The notes beneath the pieces were generated by a model, which saw nothing but the letters and a program-made list of their open reading frames with translations, was not told the origin of the DNA and did not search any database. Of a stretch of 64,000 bases of DNA, positions 43,994-53,407 are shown in pieces. Within the stretch, counting starts at the first letter, position 1. Every line of letters starts with the position of its first letter. The position numbers and the translations under genes were made by a program. This stretch comes from Bacteroidia bacterium (GTDB taxonomy: Bacteria; Bacteroidota; Bacteroidia; J057), in contig JAWPMV010000001.1 of the NCBI GenBank assembly GCA_033391075.1, forward strand, positions 5,208,001 through 5,272,000. The letters are read 5' to 3'.

Positions 43994-45475
43994 ATGAAAA
44001 AATTTCGCTCATTTTTACTGACCCAGGCTTTCCAGGAGCATACCAGCTTGTTAACCATCCTTAGCTATCTTCTTACCTATTTAGCCGTACTCGGACTCGG
44101 CTGGGCCGAAAAATCAGGCAGCATCAGTTGGCATTGGAAGCTATCCATCCTCTTATTTTCTTCCATCCTTTTTGTAATAGCTCTTACTCGAAATTTCAAT
44201 TATGAAAAGACGGCAAAAAAGCAGCAGGATGAGGATGATGAACGTGAAGCTTTGGAAGAAAAGTTTCGTTTTTTAGAAAAAGAAAGACAGGATGCTGTAA
44301 ATGCTAACCAAGCAAAATCGCGTTTCCTCGCCCAGATGAGTCATGAGATCAGAAATCCTCTAAACTCTATATTGGGATTTTCAGAGATGCTGGCTAAAAG
44401 GAAGTTAGATACTAAATCCAAAAAATTTGTTGATCTCATTTCTCAATCAGGAGATGGCCTTATGCTTTTGCTAAATGATATCCTCGACCTCAACAAAATC
44501 GGGGAAGGCAAACTAAACATGGAATCTGTGGCCTTCCATTTCAAAGAGGTCATTTCCTCCAGCCTACTTCCTTATGAGTATGAAGCAGCGCAAAAGAATA
44601 TTCAATTTGAGCTGATCTTCGACCCAAAACTACCGGATATGCTGATAGCTGATCCTTATCGATTGAGGCAAATTCTTCAAAACCTGATAAGTAATTCGAT
44701 GAAATTTACCCAGGCTGGCAAGATCAGGGTTCAATTCATTCATCAGGGTCAAAAGGAAGGAAAAGTCTGGATCAGAACTCTTGTAAGTGATACCGGTATC
44801 GGAATCGATCCTCAAAAATTAAATAGGATTTTCAATCCATTCGTTCAGAGTGAAGAATCTACCACCCGGAAATTTGGGGGCTCAGGATTAGGGCTTACTA
44901 TCGTCTCAGAACTTGTCAGACTTATGGGGGGAGAGATAGGCGTCCAAAGTCCAAATCCTCAATTCCTCAGTGATAAGGGAGGCCCGGGTACTCAATTTCA
45001 TTTTGATGTATCGCTGCCTTATGCGAAAAGTAATTTTACTCCAGCAAAGATGGCAAGTGTTAAAGAATTAGAGGAAACCCTTGTTTTACCCCAAGCTATC
45101 CATGTACTGGTAGCTGAAGACAATACTGTCAATCAGGTGCTTTTTCAAAGTTTCCTGGAAGGAATGGGGGTAACTTCAGATGTGGTAGAAAATGGACAGG
45201 AAGCCATTCGAGCATTATGTGGAAAGACAGATTATGATCTGGTCTTTATGGATATTCAAATGCCCTTGATGGATGGTTTGCAAGCCAGTAAAAGTATCCG
45301 CCGAGATCTGGAGTCCAGTATCCCTATCATAGGAGCAACGGCAAACGCATTTAAAGAGGACATTCGCATAGCCCTTCAGTCAGGCATGAATGATTACATT
45401 CCCAAGCCCTTTCGTCAGAAAGATCTCTATGACAAAATTTTGAAATGGGCTGTGAAGGATTTAGCCAGTTCCTAG
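43994..45475 (+). CDS. Hybrid sensor histidine kinase/response regulator
   Basis: The 493-residue protein has two membrane helices (about 22-38 and 46-65) with almost no loop, so it may sense something in the membrane. A coiled coil precedes the kinase domain with H117 in M-S-H-E-I-R-N-P. The ATPase domain shows N-x3-N-S-M-K-F, D-T-G-I-G-I-D and G-G-S-G-L-G-L. A receiver follows (about 370-490) with D420 in F-M-D-I-Q-M-P and K-P-F. Its stop shares CTAG with the stop of rodA. Confidence 0.92.
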   Translation: MKKFRSFLLTQAFQEHTSLLTILSYLLTYLAVLGLGWAEKSGSISWHWKLSILLFSSILFVIALTRNFNYEKTAKKQQDEDDEREALEEKFRFLEKERQDAVNANQAKSRFLAQMSHEIRNPLNSILGFSEMLAKRKLDTKSKKFVDLISQSGDGLMLLLNDILDLNKIGEGKLNMESVAFHFKEVISSSLLPYEYEAAQKNIQFELIFDPKLPDMLIADPYRLRQILQNLISNSMKFTQAGKIRVQFIHQGQKEGKVWIRTLVSDTGIGIDPQKLNRIFNPFVQSEESTTRKFGGSGLGLTIVSELVRLMGGEIGVQSPNPQFLSDKGGPGTQFHFDVSLPYAKSNFTPAKMASVKELEETLVLPQAIHVLVAEDNTVNQVLFQSFLEGMGVTSDVVENGQEAIRALCGKTDYDLVFMDIQMPLMDGLQASKSIRRDLESSIPIIGATANAFKEDIRIALQSGMNDYIPKPFRQKDLYDKILKWAVKDLASS

Positions 45476-46743
45476 AGCTTGGATCCCAATACGCTGGATT
45501 TGAAGGAATAGAGATTGACCATCAGGAATATCAGGATGGTGAAACTCAAAAATGAGGACCCTCCATAGCTAAAAAAAGGCAGAGGTATCCCAATGACGGG
45601 CATGAGTCCTACCGTCATCCCCACATTTACCAGGACATGGAAGAAGAGGATCGATATGATGCCATAGCCGTAAATACGGGAAAATTTTGTCTTCGAATTT
45701 TCTGCCATGATTTTTATTCGCCAGATCAGGGCAAAGAATAGCATCAATACAAAACTGGAACCCAGCCAGCCCAATTCTTCTCCAACTGTGCAGTAGATAA
45801 AATCGGTCTCCTGCATGGGGACAAATTTCGATTTGGTATACTCTCCCTGCTTATAGCCTTTTCCCGTCAGGCCTCCTGAACCAATGGCAATCTTTGACTG
45901 GATTACATTGTATCCAACTCCTTGTGGATCTATGGTTGGATTGAATAAGACAAATATACGATTCTGTTGGTGTTGAGGAAGTTTGTCCACGATAAAGTCA
46001 ACACTAAACACATAACCTGACATGATCCCACTTACAATGAGGTAGATCATCAAATCTCTCCCCCAACTCCTTTTATTGAAACTAAGGGCAAAGCTGATCC
46101 CGGCAAGGATCAGCAATCCTAAACAAATCCATATCGGTTTGCCCAGCCATAAGGTAATTACCGCCAAAGCTGCCAGTAGAATCAGCAAAGCCGGTATCAA
46201 CCAATTCAGTCCTTCCCGATAAAAAACAATCAATAAACTAAAAAAAACGAGGGCAGAACCTGTGTCATTTTGCAGGATTACGATTATTGCTGGTAGAATG
46301 ACAATCCCAATCGCGATTGCTAGAGAACGGGTATTGTTAAGTGAAAAGCCTATGGACGACATGAATCGCGCCAGGGCAAGCGCAGTTGCTATTTTTGCTA
46401 CCTCTGCGGGCTGGAAGGAAAAGCCAAATAAGGGTAACCAATTAAGGGCACCATTGACCCTTTTCCCCAGCAAAAAGACCAATAGCAATAAAAATATACT
46501 TACGCCATATAGTAAATAGCTGATCCCTTCAATAAATCGTAAGTCCAGAAAGAGAATTAAAACAGCAGCTACAATAGAAACACAAACAAAGATCAGCTGC
46601 TTTCCATGGGCAGTACTTAGAAAAGGTAAGGCATCGTCATAGGAAAAATAGGAAACAGCAAATACCGTTGACCAGCCCACAATGGCCAGCATCATGTATA
46701 AAAATATCGTTATCCAATCCAGATCAAATCCTTTTCTATTCAT
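45472..46743 (-). CDS. rodA: Rod shape peptidoglycan glycosyltransferase RodA
   Basis: The 423-residue protein has about ten membrane helices of the SEDS family. Family marks include F-G-F-S-F-Q-P-A-E-V-A-K near residue 100, the I-V-I-L-Q-N-D-T-G-S-A-L-V-F motif holding the essential aspartate, and the end part G-I-P-L-P-F-F-S-Y-G-G-S. It polymerises lipid II for side-wall growth with PBP2. The mrdA gene lies 9 bases upstream. It ends the mre block. Confidence 0.95.
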   Translation of the reverse strand: MNRKGFDLDWITIFLYMMLAIVGWSTVFAVSYFSYDDALPFLSTAHGKQLIFVCVSIVAAVLILFLDLRFIEGISYLLYGVSIFLLLLVFLLGKRVNGALNWLPLFGFSFQPAEVAKIATALALARFMSSIGFSLNNTRSLAIAIGIVILPAIIVILQNDTGSALVFFSLLIVFYREGLNWLIPALLILLAALAVITLWLGKPIWICLGLLILAGISFALSFNKRSWGRDLMIYLIVSGIMSGYVFSVDFIVDKLPQHQQNRIFVLFNPTIDPQGVGYNVIQSKIAIGSGGLTGKGYKQGEYTKSKFVPMQETDFIYCTVGEELGWLGSSFVLMLFFALIWRIKIMAENSKTKFSRIYGYGIISILFFHVLVNVGMTVGLMPVIGIPLPFFSYGGSSFLSFTILIFLMVNLYSFKSSVLGSKL

Positions 46744-46752
46744 CTTGCTCTC

Positions 46753-48594
46753 CTAGTATTTGAATCGGGCTTGTTTAATACGTTGATATTCCCACTTCTT
46801 CTGTTCAATCTTTTTCGCAAGGAATTGCTCCATTAAGATTCCTGCCGTAGGTGCGGCCCATCTACCTCCCCCTCCTGCATTTTCTATTACGACTGCTATC
46901 GCAATCTGAGGATTTTCTACCGGAGCAAAACCGATAAAGACCGAATGATCTTCTCCATGTGGATTCTGTACAGTTCCAGTCTTTCCTGCTACTCGGAATC
47001 CTTCCAGATAAGCCCTTCTTCCTGTACCCGCTTCCACCCCTTCTTCCATGGCCATAATCACATCCTCAAAATGCTGACGGTTGATCTGGGTGGAAACCGT
47101 TTCCTGAGGAATCATTTCCCAAGGTTGATTACGTGAGCTTCTGGTCGCACGTAAAAAATGCGGCGGTACATAAGTTCCACGATTTGCAACCAGGGCAGAG
47201 AGATTAGCCATCTGCAGAGGCGTCATCAATAGTTCTCCCTGACCAATGGCATTACTGATAACCGTAGTTGCACTCCAGCGATTTTTCCCATACCAGTACT
47301 TCTCATTGTCATACATGCTGGAAGCGGGTAATTGACCTGGCTTTTCATAAGGCATATCCACATCCAGTGTTTTACCCACCCCCATCACTGACATATAGCG
47401 ATGCCAGGTTTCAAAACCCTTATACATGTCATTGTAAATGGGGCTGTCGAGAAAATCCATATAGGTAGCTGCGAAGTAACTATTGCAGGATAGCTTGATC
47501 GCATCTTTTAATTTCAAAGGGTGGTAGTGTAAACGGCAACCGGGTTTGCCTTTATTCCTCCAAAATCCTCCTCCACAACGATAATAAGTGTCTTTGGTAA
47601 TGACACCTTCGTTCAGAGCAGCCAATGCCAGAGGAATTTTGAAAATAGATCCCGGAGGATATTCTGCCATCAGCGGGCGGTTGAATAAAGGATACAAGGA
47701 ATCCTTTTGCAAAGCCTTCCAATTGCTATTGAGTTCCTTTCCGGTAAGCTGATCGGGCTGATAGGTCGGCGCGCTGATAAAAGCCAGGATTTCTCCAGAA
47801 CGAGGTTCTATAGCAACAATGCTCCCTTTCTTCATCTCCATCAACTCCTCTCCAATCGCCTGAAGATCTGTATCTACTCCCAGCAGGATATCATCACCTT
47901 TGACTGCTTCAATGTCAAATTTTCCTCCTGCATACTCACCTACTTCCCGGCTGTATTTATCTTTTTGAACTTTCCTTTTCCCAACTACCCCCCTAAGGAT
48001 AGTATCCAGACTCCTTTCAATCCCTGCTTTTCCAATTAAATCCCCAGGCTCATACCTACCCTCTGAGTTTCTCAATTCCCGCTGGTTAACTTCACTTACA
48101 TAGCCTAAAATATGCGCCCCCACGCCGTACTGATAATTCCGGCGATTATTTGCCTGAAAATCCAGTCCTCCAAAGTCCCAGAGTTTTTCCTGCATGGCCC
48201 CGTACTCACCCGGTTCGATATGCCGCAGCAAAACGGACTCCTTAAGACTCTCCGCTCGGCTTTTACTTCTGGCTTTCAAAAGCGAATCAAAAGCCGGCCA
48301 GCTCATATCTATAAAATCCAACAATACGGAAGTATCCTCAGCTGGAATGTACAATTCGGAAGGAGTCAGGGTCAGAGAAAACATGGGCCGATTGCTCACA
48401 TAGATTTCTCCTTTGCGATTGTAAATATTGCCCCGGGGAGGTACCACGGATTTGGTACGAACGATATAAGACTGTGCTTTCTGTGCATATTCATCACTCA
48501 AGACCTGTATAGAAAACAGGCGAATAACGAATACCATAAAGATCAAAAAGATCAGTCCAATAATCACATTTCCTCTATGCACAAAATTATCCAT
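46753..48594 (-). CDS. mrdA: Penicillin-binding protein 2
   Basis: The 613-residue class B enzyme has a single N-terminal helix (about 8-28), a pedestal domain with P-P-R-G-N-I-Y-N-R-K-G, and the transpeptidase domain. The active site shows S316-x2-K319, S369-C-N371 and K538-T-G. It cross-links peptidoglycan in elongation together with RodA. The frame is intact and the length is normal. It lies between mreD and rodA, as in many Gram-negative rods. Confidence 0.95.
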   Translation of the reverse strand: MDNFVHRGNVIIGLIFLIFMVFVIRLFSIQVLSDEYAQKAQSYIVRTKSVVPPRGNIYNRKGEIYVSNRPMFSLTLTPSELYIPAEDTSVLLDFIDMSWPAFDSLLKARSKSRAESLKESVLLRHIEPGEYGAMQEKLWDFGGLDFQANNRRNYQYGVGAHILGYVSEVNQRELRNSEGRYEPGDLIGKAGIERSLDTILRGVVGKRKVQKDKYSREVGEYAGGKFDIEAVKGDDILLGVDTDLQAIGEELMEMKKGSIVAIEPRSGEILAFISAPTYQPDQLTGKELNSNWKALQKDSLYPLFNRPLMAEYPPGSIFKIPLALAALNEGVITKDTYYRCGGGFWRNKGKPGCRLHYHPLKLKDAIKLSCNSYFAATYMDFLDSPIYNDMYKGFETWHRYMSVMGVGKTLDVDMPYEKPGQLPASSMYDNEKYWYGKNRWSATTVISNAIGQGELLMTPLQMANLSALVANRGTYVPPHFLRATRSSRNQPWEMIPQETVSTQINRQHFEDVIMAMEEGVEAGTGRRAYLEGFRVAGKTGTVQNPHGEDHSVFIGFAPVENPQIAIAVVIENAGGGGRWAAPTAGILMEQFLAKKIEQKKWEYQRIKQARFKY

Positions 48595-48648
48595 GCAAGC
48601 CTTTTTTGGTAGCTTTTTCGTCTAAATTCCCTTTGCTTTCCTTTCGCC

Positions 48649-49155
48649 TTAGCGTTTGTAGAAAAGCACTACTAAAATATAACAAATTATAAAGGTAAAT
48701 GCGGTGCCTACCCCAATTTGCAAGAGTTTATAGAAAAAATTTTGGAAGGAAAGAGCCTCCATGAAGTGAACAGCAAACTGATGCACGAAAATCAGGGGCA
48801 AAAGATAGCCTACGTACCAGATCCCATTTTGAGCTTTGAAGTCCAAATCCTCCAGATTCCTGAAGTTGGAACTGCTCAAAATTCCGGCCAGACCTGATCT
48901 AAGGCCTACAACCAATACACAAGAAAAGGCTTGAAGACCCGTAACTGCTCCATCAGAGAATATATCCACCAGAAAGCCCAGACCAAAAGCTATGAGATAG
49001 AGGCTGGGACGGGTGATATTAAAAGGAAGCATGAGGAGAAAGAGCAGGAATACATGCGGCACTGCCAGATTAAATAATTCGAGCTCATTAAACAGGAAAA
49101 CCTGAAAAAAGAGATAGAGCATAAGCCCCAGGCCATATTTAATGGAGTCATTCAT
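48649..49155 (-). CDS. mreD: Rod shape-determining protein MreD
   Basis: The 168-residue protein is mostly five or six membrane helices, with the modest conserved part D-I-F-S-D-G-A-V-T-G-L-Q-A-F. MreD is poorly conserved; the call rests on size, helices and its place between mreC and mrdA. Its start overlaps the mreC end by 8 bases. It links MreB-MreC to the wall enzymes. Confidence 0.88.
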   Translation of the reverse strand: MNDSIKYGLGLMLYLFFQVFLFNELELFNLAVPHVFLLFLLMLPFNITRPSLYLIAFGLGFLVDIFSDGAVTGLQAFSCVLVVGLRSGLAGILSSSNFRNLEDLDFKAQNGIWYVGYLLPLIFVHQFAVHFMEALSFQNFFYKLLQIGVGTAFTFIICYILVVLFYKR

Positions 49156-50029
49156 TTCCCGGGAGGTTTTGGCTTAGGCTATCTATTTCGGTTTTAAAAC
49201 TGCTCTTTACCAGATAGACATTGTCCAGTTTGCTAAAATCCGTGGACAATTTGATGGTGGCATTGAAGAATCCCTCTTCTGGATTATCTCCCAGTTCGAG
49301 GACTGTACCCACTTTGTAGCCGGGAGGGAAGATCAGGCTATGCTCAGAGGTAACTACTGTATAATTTTCTTTTAGCTCTGCAGTCTCTGGAATTGATTTT
49401 AAGTACGCATATCTCGGGTCTCCTCCGTTCCACTCATATACTCCTGCTGTTCCTGCCACCCAACGTGCGCTATCATCCAGGGCTTGTAGAGACAGTTTAA
49501 AGGTGAGGTTAAGAGCACTCAAAGCCAGGGAATAGTCTTCACCCACCCGAATTATCCGACCCGCAACTCCTTGCAAAGAAACCAGTCCCATATCTTTTTC
49601 TACCCCATCTTCTGATCCTTTATCAAGAACAATGTAGTTATAGTTCTTATGCACAGTATTTTTCACCACATGTGCGGGAATAAAGCTGTATGGCCTTTCT
49701 TTTTCTACCGCTAATAGATCCACTTTATCCAGGGAGTCCAGATTCAGGAGAGATTGGTATTCCTGGATTTGCCTTTCAGCCTGTGCCAGACGTTCCTGCA
49801 GGTATTTGGCATCTGCTTTAAGCTCTTCATTTTTGGATCTTAGTTTGAAGAATTCATCAACGCTATTACGGCTGTCATAGATGGAGGCACTAAAATCCAT
49901 CAAGGCATCTCCCATGACATGCCTTTGCGCATCATTATATCTGACGATACAAAAAAAGGCGATCAGCTCCAGTACCAAAAATAAAATGGCATTTCGGTAT
50001 TTGGAAAGAAGGGAGAATAGTCTATACAT
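49148..50029 (-). CDS. mreC: Rod shape-determining protein MreC
   Basis: The 293-residue protein has an N-terminal membrane helix (about 13-30), a coiled coil (about 58-95) and two beta-barrel lobes with V-A-G-R-I-I-R-V-G-E-D-Y-S and F-P-P-G-Y-K-V-G-T-V, typical of MreC. It forms a periplasmic scaffold for the elongation complex. It starts 15 bases after mreB. Confidence 0.93.
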   Translation of the reverse strand: MYRLFSLLSKYRNAILFLVLELIAFFCIVRYNDAQRHVMGDALMDFSASIYDSRNSVDEFFKLRSKNEELKADAKYLQERLAQAERQIQEYQSLLNLDSLDKVDLLAVEKERPYSFIPAHVVKNTVHKNYNYIVLDKGSEDGVEKDMGLVSLQGVAGRIIRVGEDYSLALSALNLTFKLSLQALDDSARWVAGTAGVYEWNGGDPRYAYLKSIPETAELKENYTVVTSEHSLIFPPGYKVGTVLELGDNPEEGFFNATIKLSTDFSKLDNVYLVKSSFKTEIDSLSQNLPGNE

Positions 50030-50044
50030 ATCTCCTTAGCTAAA

Positions 50045-51067
50045 CTAGCTCATCAGGTACTTGAAGTCGTCCAGATTTCTCAATGCGATCCCAGTTCCGC
50101 GCACTACGGCTTTAAGGGGATCTTCTGCTACGTGAATGGGTAGCTTGGTCTTTTCTGCTAAACGGATGTCGAGGCCTCGCAGAGATGCTCCTCCTCCTGT
50201 AAGATGAATCCCGCGATCATAAATATCTGCAGATAATTCCGGAGGAGTATTTTCCAATGCCTTGAGGATGGCGTCTTCTATCTTGGTAATGGACTTATTC
50301 AAGGCATGAGACAACTCACGATAAGAAACGGAAATCGTTTTAGGGATACCCGTCATGAGGTCTTTACCTCTGATCTCGATATCATCCGGAGCATTTTCCA
50401 ATTCGGGAAGTGCTGCTCCTACCTCAATCTTGATCCGTTCTGCACTACGCTCACCGATGAGCATATTGTGCTGCTTACGCATATAGTCCAGGATGTCTTC
50501 GTTAAATTCATCTCCGGCAATGCGGATACTTTGGTCTGTAACAATCCCACTCAGCGCAATCACCGCAATCTCAGTTGTACCCCCACCGATATCAACCACC
50601 ATGTGTCCGGTAGGCTCTTTTACATTCAGACCGATCCCTATTGCGGCAGCCATAGGTTCCTGAATGAGGTAAACTTCTTTTGCTCCTGCTTGCTCTGCAG
50701 AATCTTTTACTGCCCTTTTCTCTACTTCTGTAATCCCACTGGGAATACAGATCACCATGCGATAACTGGTTGAGAAAAACTTATTCTTGGCATTGATCAT
50801 TTTGATCATACCCCGAATCATATGTTCCGCAACTGTAAAGTCAGCAATTACCCCATCTCTCAGCGGACGTATTGTTTTGTATTTTTCATGGGTTTTTTCG
50901 TGCATTTGCCTTGCCTCGCTTCCAATCGCAATTACTTTACCTGTCATGCGATCAATCGCTACAATCGAAGGCTGATCAACAACCACTTCATCATTGTACA
51001 TGATCAGGGTATTTGCCGTTCCGAGGTCTATAGCAATGTCTGTGGTGAAAAAATCAAAAAGTCCCAT
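50045..51067 (-). CDS. mreB: Rod shape-determining actin homologue MreB
   Basis: The 340-residue protein is full length. D-I-A-I-D-L-G-T-A-N-T-L near residue 12 and G-H-M-V-V-D-I-G-G-G-T-T-E near 155 are the two phosphate-binding loops; L-T-G-G-G-A-S-L-R-G is the adenosine motif. The short hydrophobic N-terminus (G-L-F-D-F-F-T) may act as membrane anchor. It polymerises under the inner membrane to guide wall growth. A gap of 93 bases follows purH. Confidence 0.97.
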   Translation of the reverse strand: MGLFDFFTTDIAIDLGTANTLIMYNDEVVVDQPSIVAIDRMTGKVIAIGSEARQMHEKTHEKYKTIRPLRDGVIADFTVAEHMIRGMIKMINAKNKFFSTSYRMVICIPSGITEVEKRAVKDSAEQAGAKEVYLIQEPMAAAIGIGLNVKEPTGHMVVDIGGGTTEIAVIALSGIVTDQSIRIAGDEFNEDILDYMRKQHNMLIGERSAERIKIEVGAALPELENAPDDIEIRGKDLMTGIPKTISVSYRELSHALNKSITKIEDAILKALENTPPELSADIYDRGIHLTGGGASLRGLDIRLAEKTKLPIHVAEDPLKAVVRGTGIALRNLDDFKYLMS

Positions 51068-51160
51068 CTAATTCTATCTACTGTTGTATTCTGTGGGGAG
51101 AACAGTCGTCATTGGCCCTTAAACTTCCGCGCAGAATCTTTTTTCAAATTTACTAAATTT

Positions 51161-52672
51161 TCAATGCTTAAAGTGTCTTACCGAAGTGAAAATTAAGCAC
51201 ATATTGTGAGTTTCACAAAAATCAATTGTCTCCTGGTCCCTAACAGAACCTCCAGGCTCTACAACTACCTCAATTCCCTTATTATGAGCCATTTCCACGC
51301 AGTCAGAAAAAGGGAAGAAAGCATCTGAAGCCAGTACAGCTCCATTAAGGTCAAAACCCTTCTCTTCAGCCTTTTGCATAGCGTGTTTCAAGGCATCAAT
51401 GCGGGATGTTTGTCCCATTCCACTTCCTATCAATTGCTCATTTTTCACAATGGCAATTGCATTTGATTTCAAATGCTTACAAACTCTGTCTCCAAACAGG
51501 ACATCCTTCAATTCCTGTTCCGTGGGTTTCCTACTGCTCTTTACCTCCAAATCATTGGCCGTAATCTCTCTTCGGTCTTTATCTTGTACCAAAAACCCAC
51601 TCACCATGCTCTTGACGATCTTAGCTGGTAAAGCATCTGCTGTTCTCTTGAGCAAGCGACGATTCTTTTTCTTATAGGTAAGGAGTTCAAAAGCTTCCGG
51701 AGTAAAGTCTTTGGCAATCAGCACTTCGAAAAAAAGAGGATGAATCTCTTCGGCGATGGCTTTATCTACCGTACCATTACAAGCGAGGATTCCTCCGAAA
51801 GCCGATACAGGATCTCCTTCCAAAGCCCGCTTCCAGGCATCCAGTAAATTATCCGCAACGGCACATCCACAGGGATTGGTATGTTTGATGACAGCGAAAC
51901 AAGGCTGATCAAATTCATCTACAATCTCTAAAGCCCCTTCTATATCCACCAGGTTGTTGTAAGACAGCTCTTTGCCATGAAGTTGCTCAAATTGCTCTGT
52001 CAGGTCTCCATAATATAAGCCTGTCTGATGCGGATTTTCTCCGTACCGCAATTTTTTCCCTTTTGCAAAGGAAATTTTCAATCCTTCTGCATTGGGTTTG
52101 AGGTATTGGAAGATGTGTGCATCATAGTGAGAACTCACATCAAAAGCGCCGCCGGCAAAGTATTTCCGCTGATCAAGGCTCACCTTTCCTTTGCCCGTCT
52201 CCAAAACCTGCAACAAATCATCATAATAGTCCTGTGAAGCAACACAAACCACATCTTTGAAATTCTTGGCAGCTGCACGAATCAAGGCAATGCCACCTAT
52301 GTCAATTTTTTCGATGATATCAGCTTCACGAGCCCCACTTTTTACAGTCTCCTCAAATGGATATAAATCTACAATGACCAGATCAAAGGTCGGAATTTCG
52401 TAGGTCGCCAGTTCTTTCTGATCTGACTCCACATCTCTTCTTGCCAGAATCCCTCCATGGACTTTGGGGTGCAAGGTCTTCACCCTACCTCCCAAAATAG
52501 AAGGATAACCCGTCAGGTCTTCTACATGATGTACTTTTATACCCAGTCTTTCAATATAAGATGCAGTACCTCCTGTTGAGTAAATCTGTACCCCCAGGTC
52601 TTGAAGATTAGCTATAATGGGTTCTAATCCCTGTTTATGGTAAACGGAGATGAGGGCGGACTTGATTTGCAT
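51161..52672 (-). CDS. purH: Bifunctional AICAR formyltransferase/IMP cyclohydrolase
   Basis: The 503-residue protein begins with the IMP cyclohydrolase domain (S-T-G-G-T-A-S-Y near 33-40 and G-R-V-K-T-L-H-P-K-V-H-G near 62-73). It continues with the AICAR transformylase domain, where H-T-N-P-C-G-C-A near 265 and R-Y-G-E-N-P-H-Q near 209 are active-site parts. It carries out the last two steps of IMP synthesis. It follows purN with a gap of 26 bases, so the two form a purine operon. Confidence 0.96.
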   Translation of the reverse strand: MQIKSALISVYHKQGLEPIIANLQDLGVQIYSTGGTASYIERLGIKVHHVEDLTGYPSILGGRVKTLHPKVHGGILARRDVESDQKELATYEIPTFDLVIVDLYPFEETVKSGAREADIIEKIDIGGIALIRAAAKNFKDVVCVASQDYYDDLLQVLETGKGKVSLDQRKYFAGGAFDVSSHYDAHIFQYLKPNAEGLKISFAKGKKLRYGENPHQTGLYYGDLTEQFEQLHGKELSYNNLVDIEGALEIVDEFDQPCFAVIKHTNPCGCAVADNLLDAWKRALEGDPVSAFGGILACNGTVDKAIAEEIHPLFFEVLIAKDFTPEAFELLTYKKKNRRLLKRTADALPAKIVKSMVSGFLVQDKDRREITANDLEVKSSRKPTEQELKDVLFGDRVCKHLKSNAIAIVKNEQLIGSGMGQTSRIDALKHAMQKAEEKGFDLNGAVLASDAFFPFSDCVEMAHNKGIEVVVEPGGSVRDQETIDFCETHNMCLIFTSVRHFKH

Positions 52673-52698
52673 AGTCGGTGATCAGTTAAGGCGCGAAA

Positions 52699-53304
52699 TT
52701 AAACATTATTCCTTTCCTGTTGAAGTCTCAGACAAACTTTTTCAATAGCTTTAGGAAAATACTGATGTTCAAGCTTTTGTACTTCTTTTTGGAGGGTTTG
52801 GGGATCCCAGCTTTCGTCTATCATCAGGGCCTTTTGCATCAGGATTTCTCCTTCATCATAGACCTCATTTACAAAGTGGATCGTGATCCCCGAACGAAAT
52901 TCCTTCTGGGCAATTACGGCTTCGTGTACGCGCATCCCATACATGCCTTTTCCGCCAAATTTGGGGAGTAAAGAAGGATGAATATTTAAGATATGTCTGG
53001 GGAAGGCCTCTATAAGTTTGGGGGGAATGAGTTTAAGGTATCCCGCAAGGATGATGAGATCAATTTTGTAAGCTTTGAATAAGCCTAACAGAAAGTTGGC
53101 ATCCAGATACTGCTCTTTGCTCAGATGTATAGCAGGAAGGTCTGATTCTGGTCCAAAACTAAAAATACCGGATTTCGAATTGTTACTGGCAAGGAGAATC
53201 ACTTCCGCTGTATTCCTTTCAGCGAAGAATTCGATAATCTTTCGAGCATTGGAGCCACCTCCAGAAGCAAGGATAGCTATTCGTGTAGGTTTGGGAGCCG
53301 ACAT
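52699..53304 (-). CDS. purN: Phosphoribosylglycinamide formyltransferase
   Basis: The 201-residue protein has the N-terminal A-S-G-G-G-S-N-A substrate loop (13-20) and the formyl-transfer site H-I-L-N-I-H-P-S-L-L-P near 104-114 with the catalytic Asn-His and D149 in Y-D-E-G-E-I. It formylates GAR in purine synthesis. The -7 box 5 bases before the ATG suggests a leaderless message. Followed by purH. Confidence 0.95.
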   Translation of the reverse strand: MSAPKPTRIAILASGGGSNARKIIEFFAERNTAEVILLASNNSKSGIFSFGPESDLPAIHLSKEQYLDANFLLGLFKAYKIDLIILAGYLKLIPPKLIEAFPRHILNIHPSLLPKFGGKGMYGMRVHEAVIAQKEFRSGITIHFVNEVYDEGEILMQKALMIDESWDPQTLQKEVQKLEHQYFPKAIEKVCLRLQQERNNV

Positions 53305-53309
53305 TGCGG

Positions 53310-53317
53310 CAAAAATA
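53310..53317 (-). promoter_or_regulatory. -7 box for purN
   Basis: TATTTTTG on the minus strand is a full TAnnTTTG match, 5 bases before the purN ATG. Octamer hairpin copy F begins 12 bases further upstream. Confidence 0.6.
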
Positions 53318-53328
53318 AGAAAAAAAAC

Positions 53329-53402
53329 GTGTTGAAGTGTGGGTGTGTTGGAGTCTTGGAGTTAAATCCTAGATCAACGCCAAGACTCCCGCACGCCAAC
53401 AC
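53329..53402. repeat. Octamer hairpin element, copy F
   Basis: The left arm is GTGTTGAA GTGTGGGT GTGTTGGA GTCTTGGA; the right arm on the other strand is GTGTTGGC GTGCGGGA GTCTTGGC. The left arm has one extra octamer. It fills the gap between the tonB stop (53408) and the purN promoter. Confidence 0.75.
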
Positions 53403-53407
53403 CTTTT

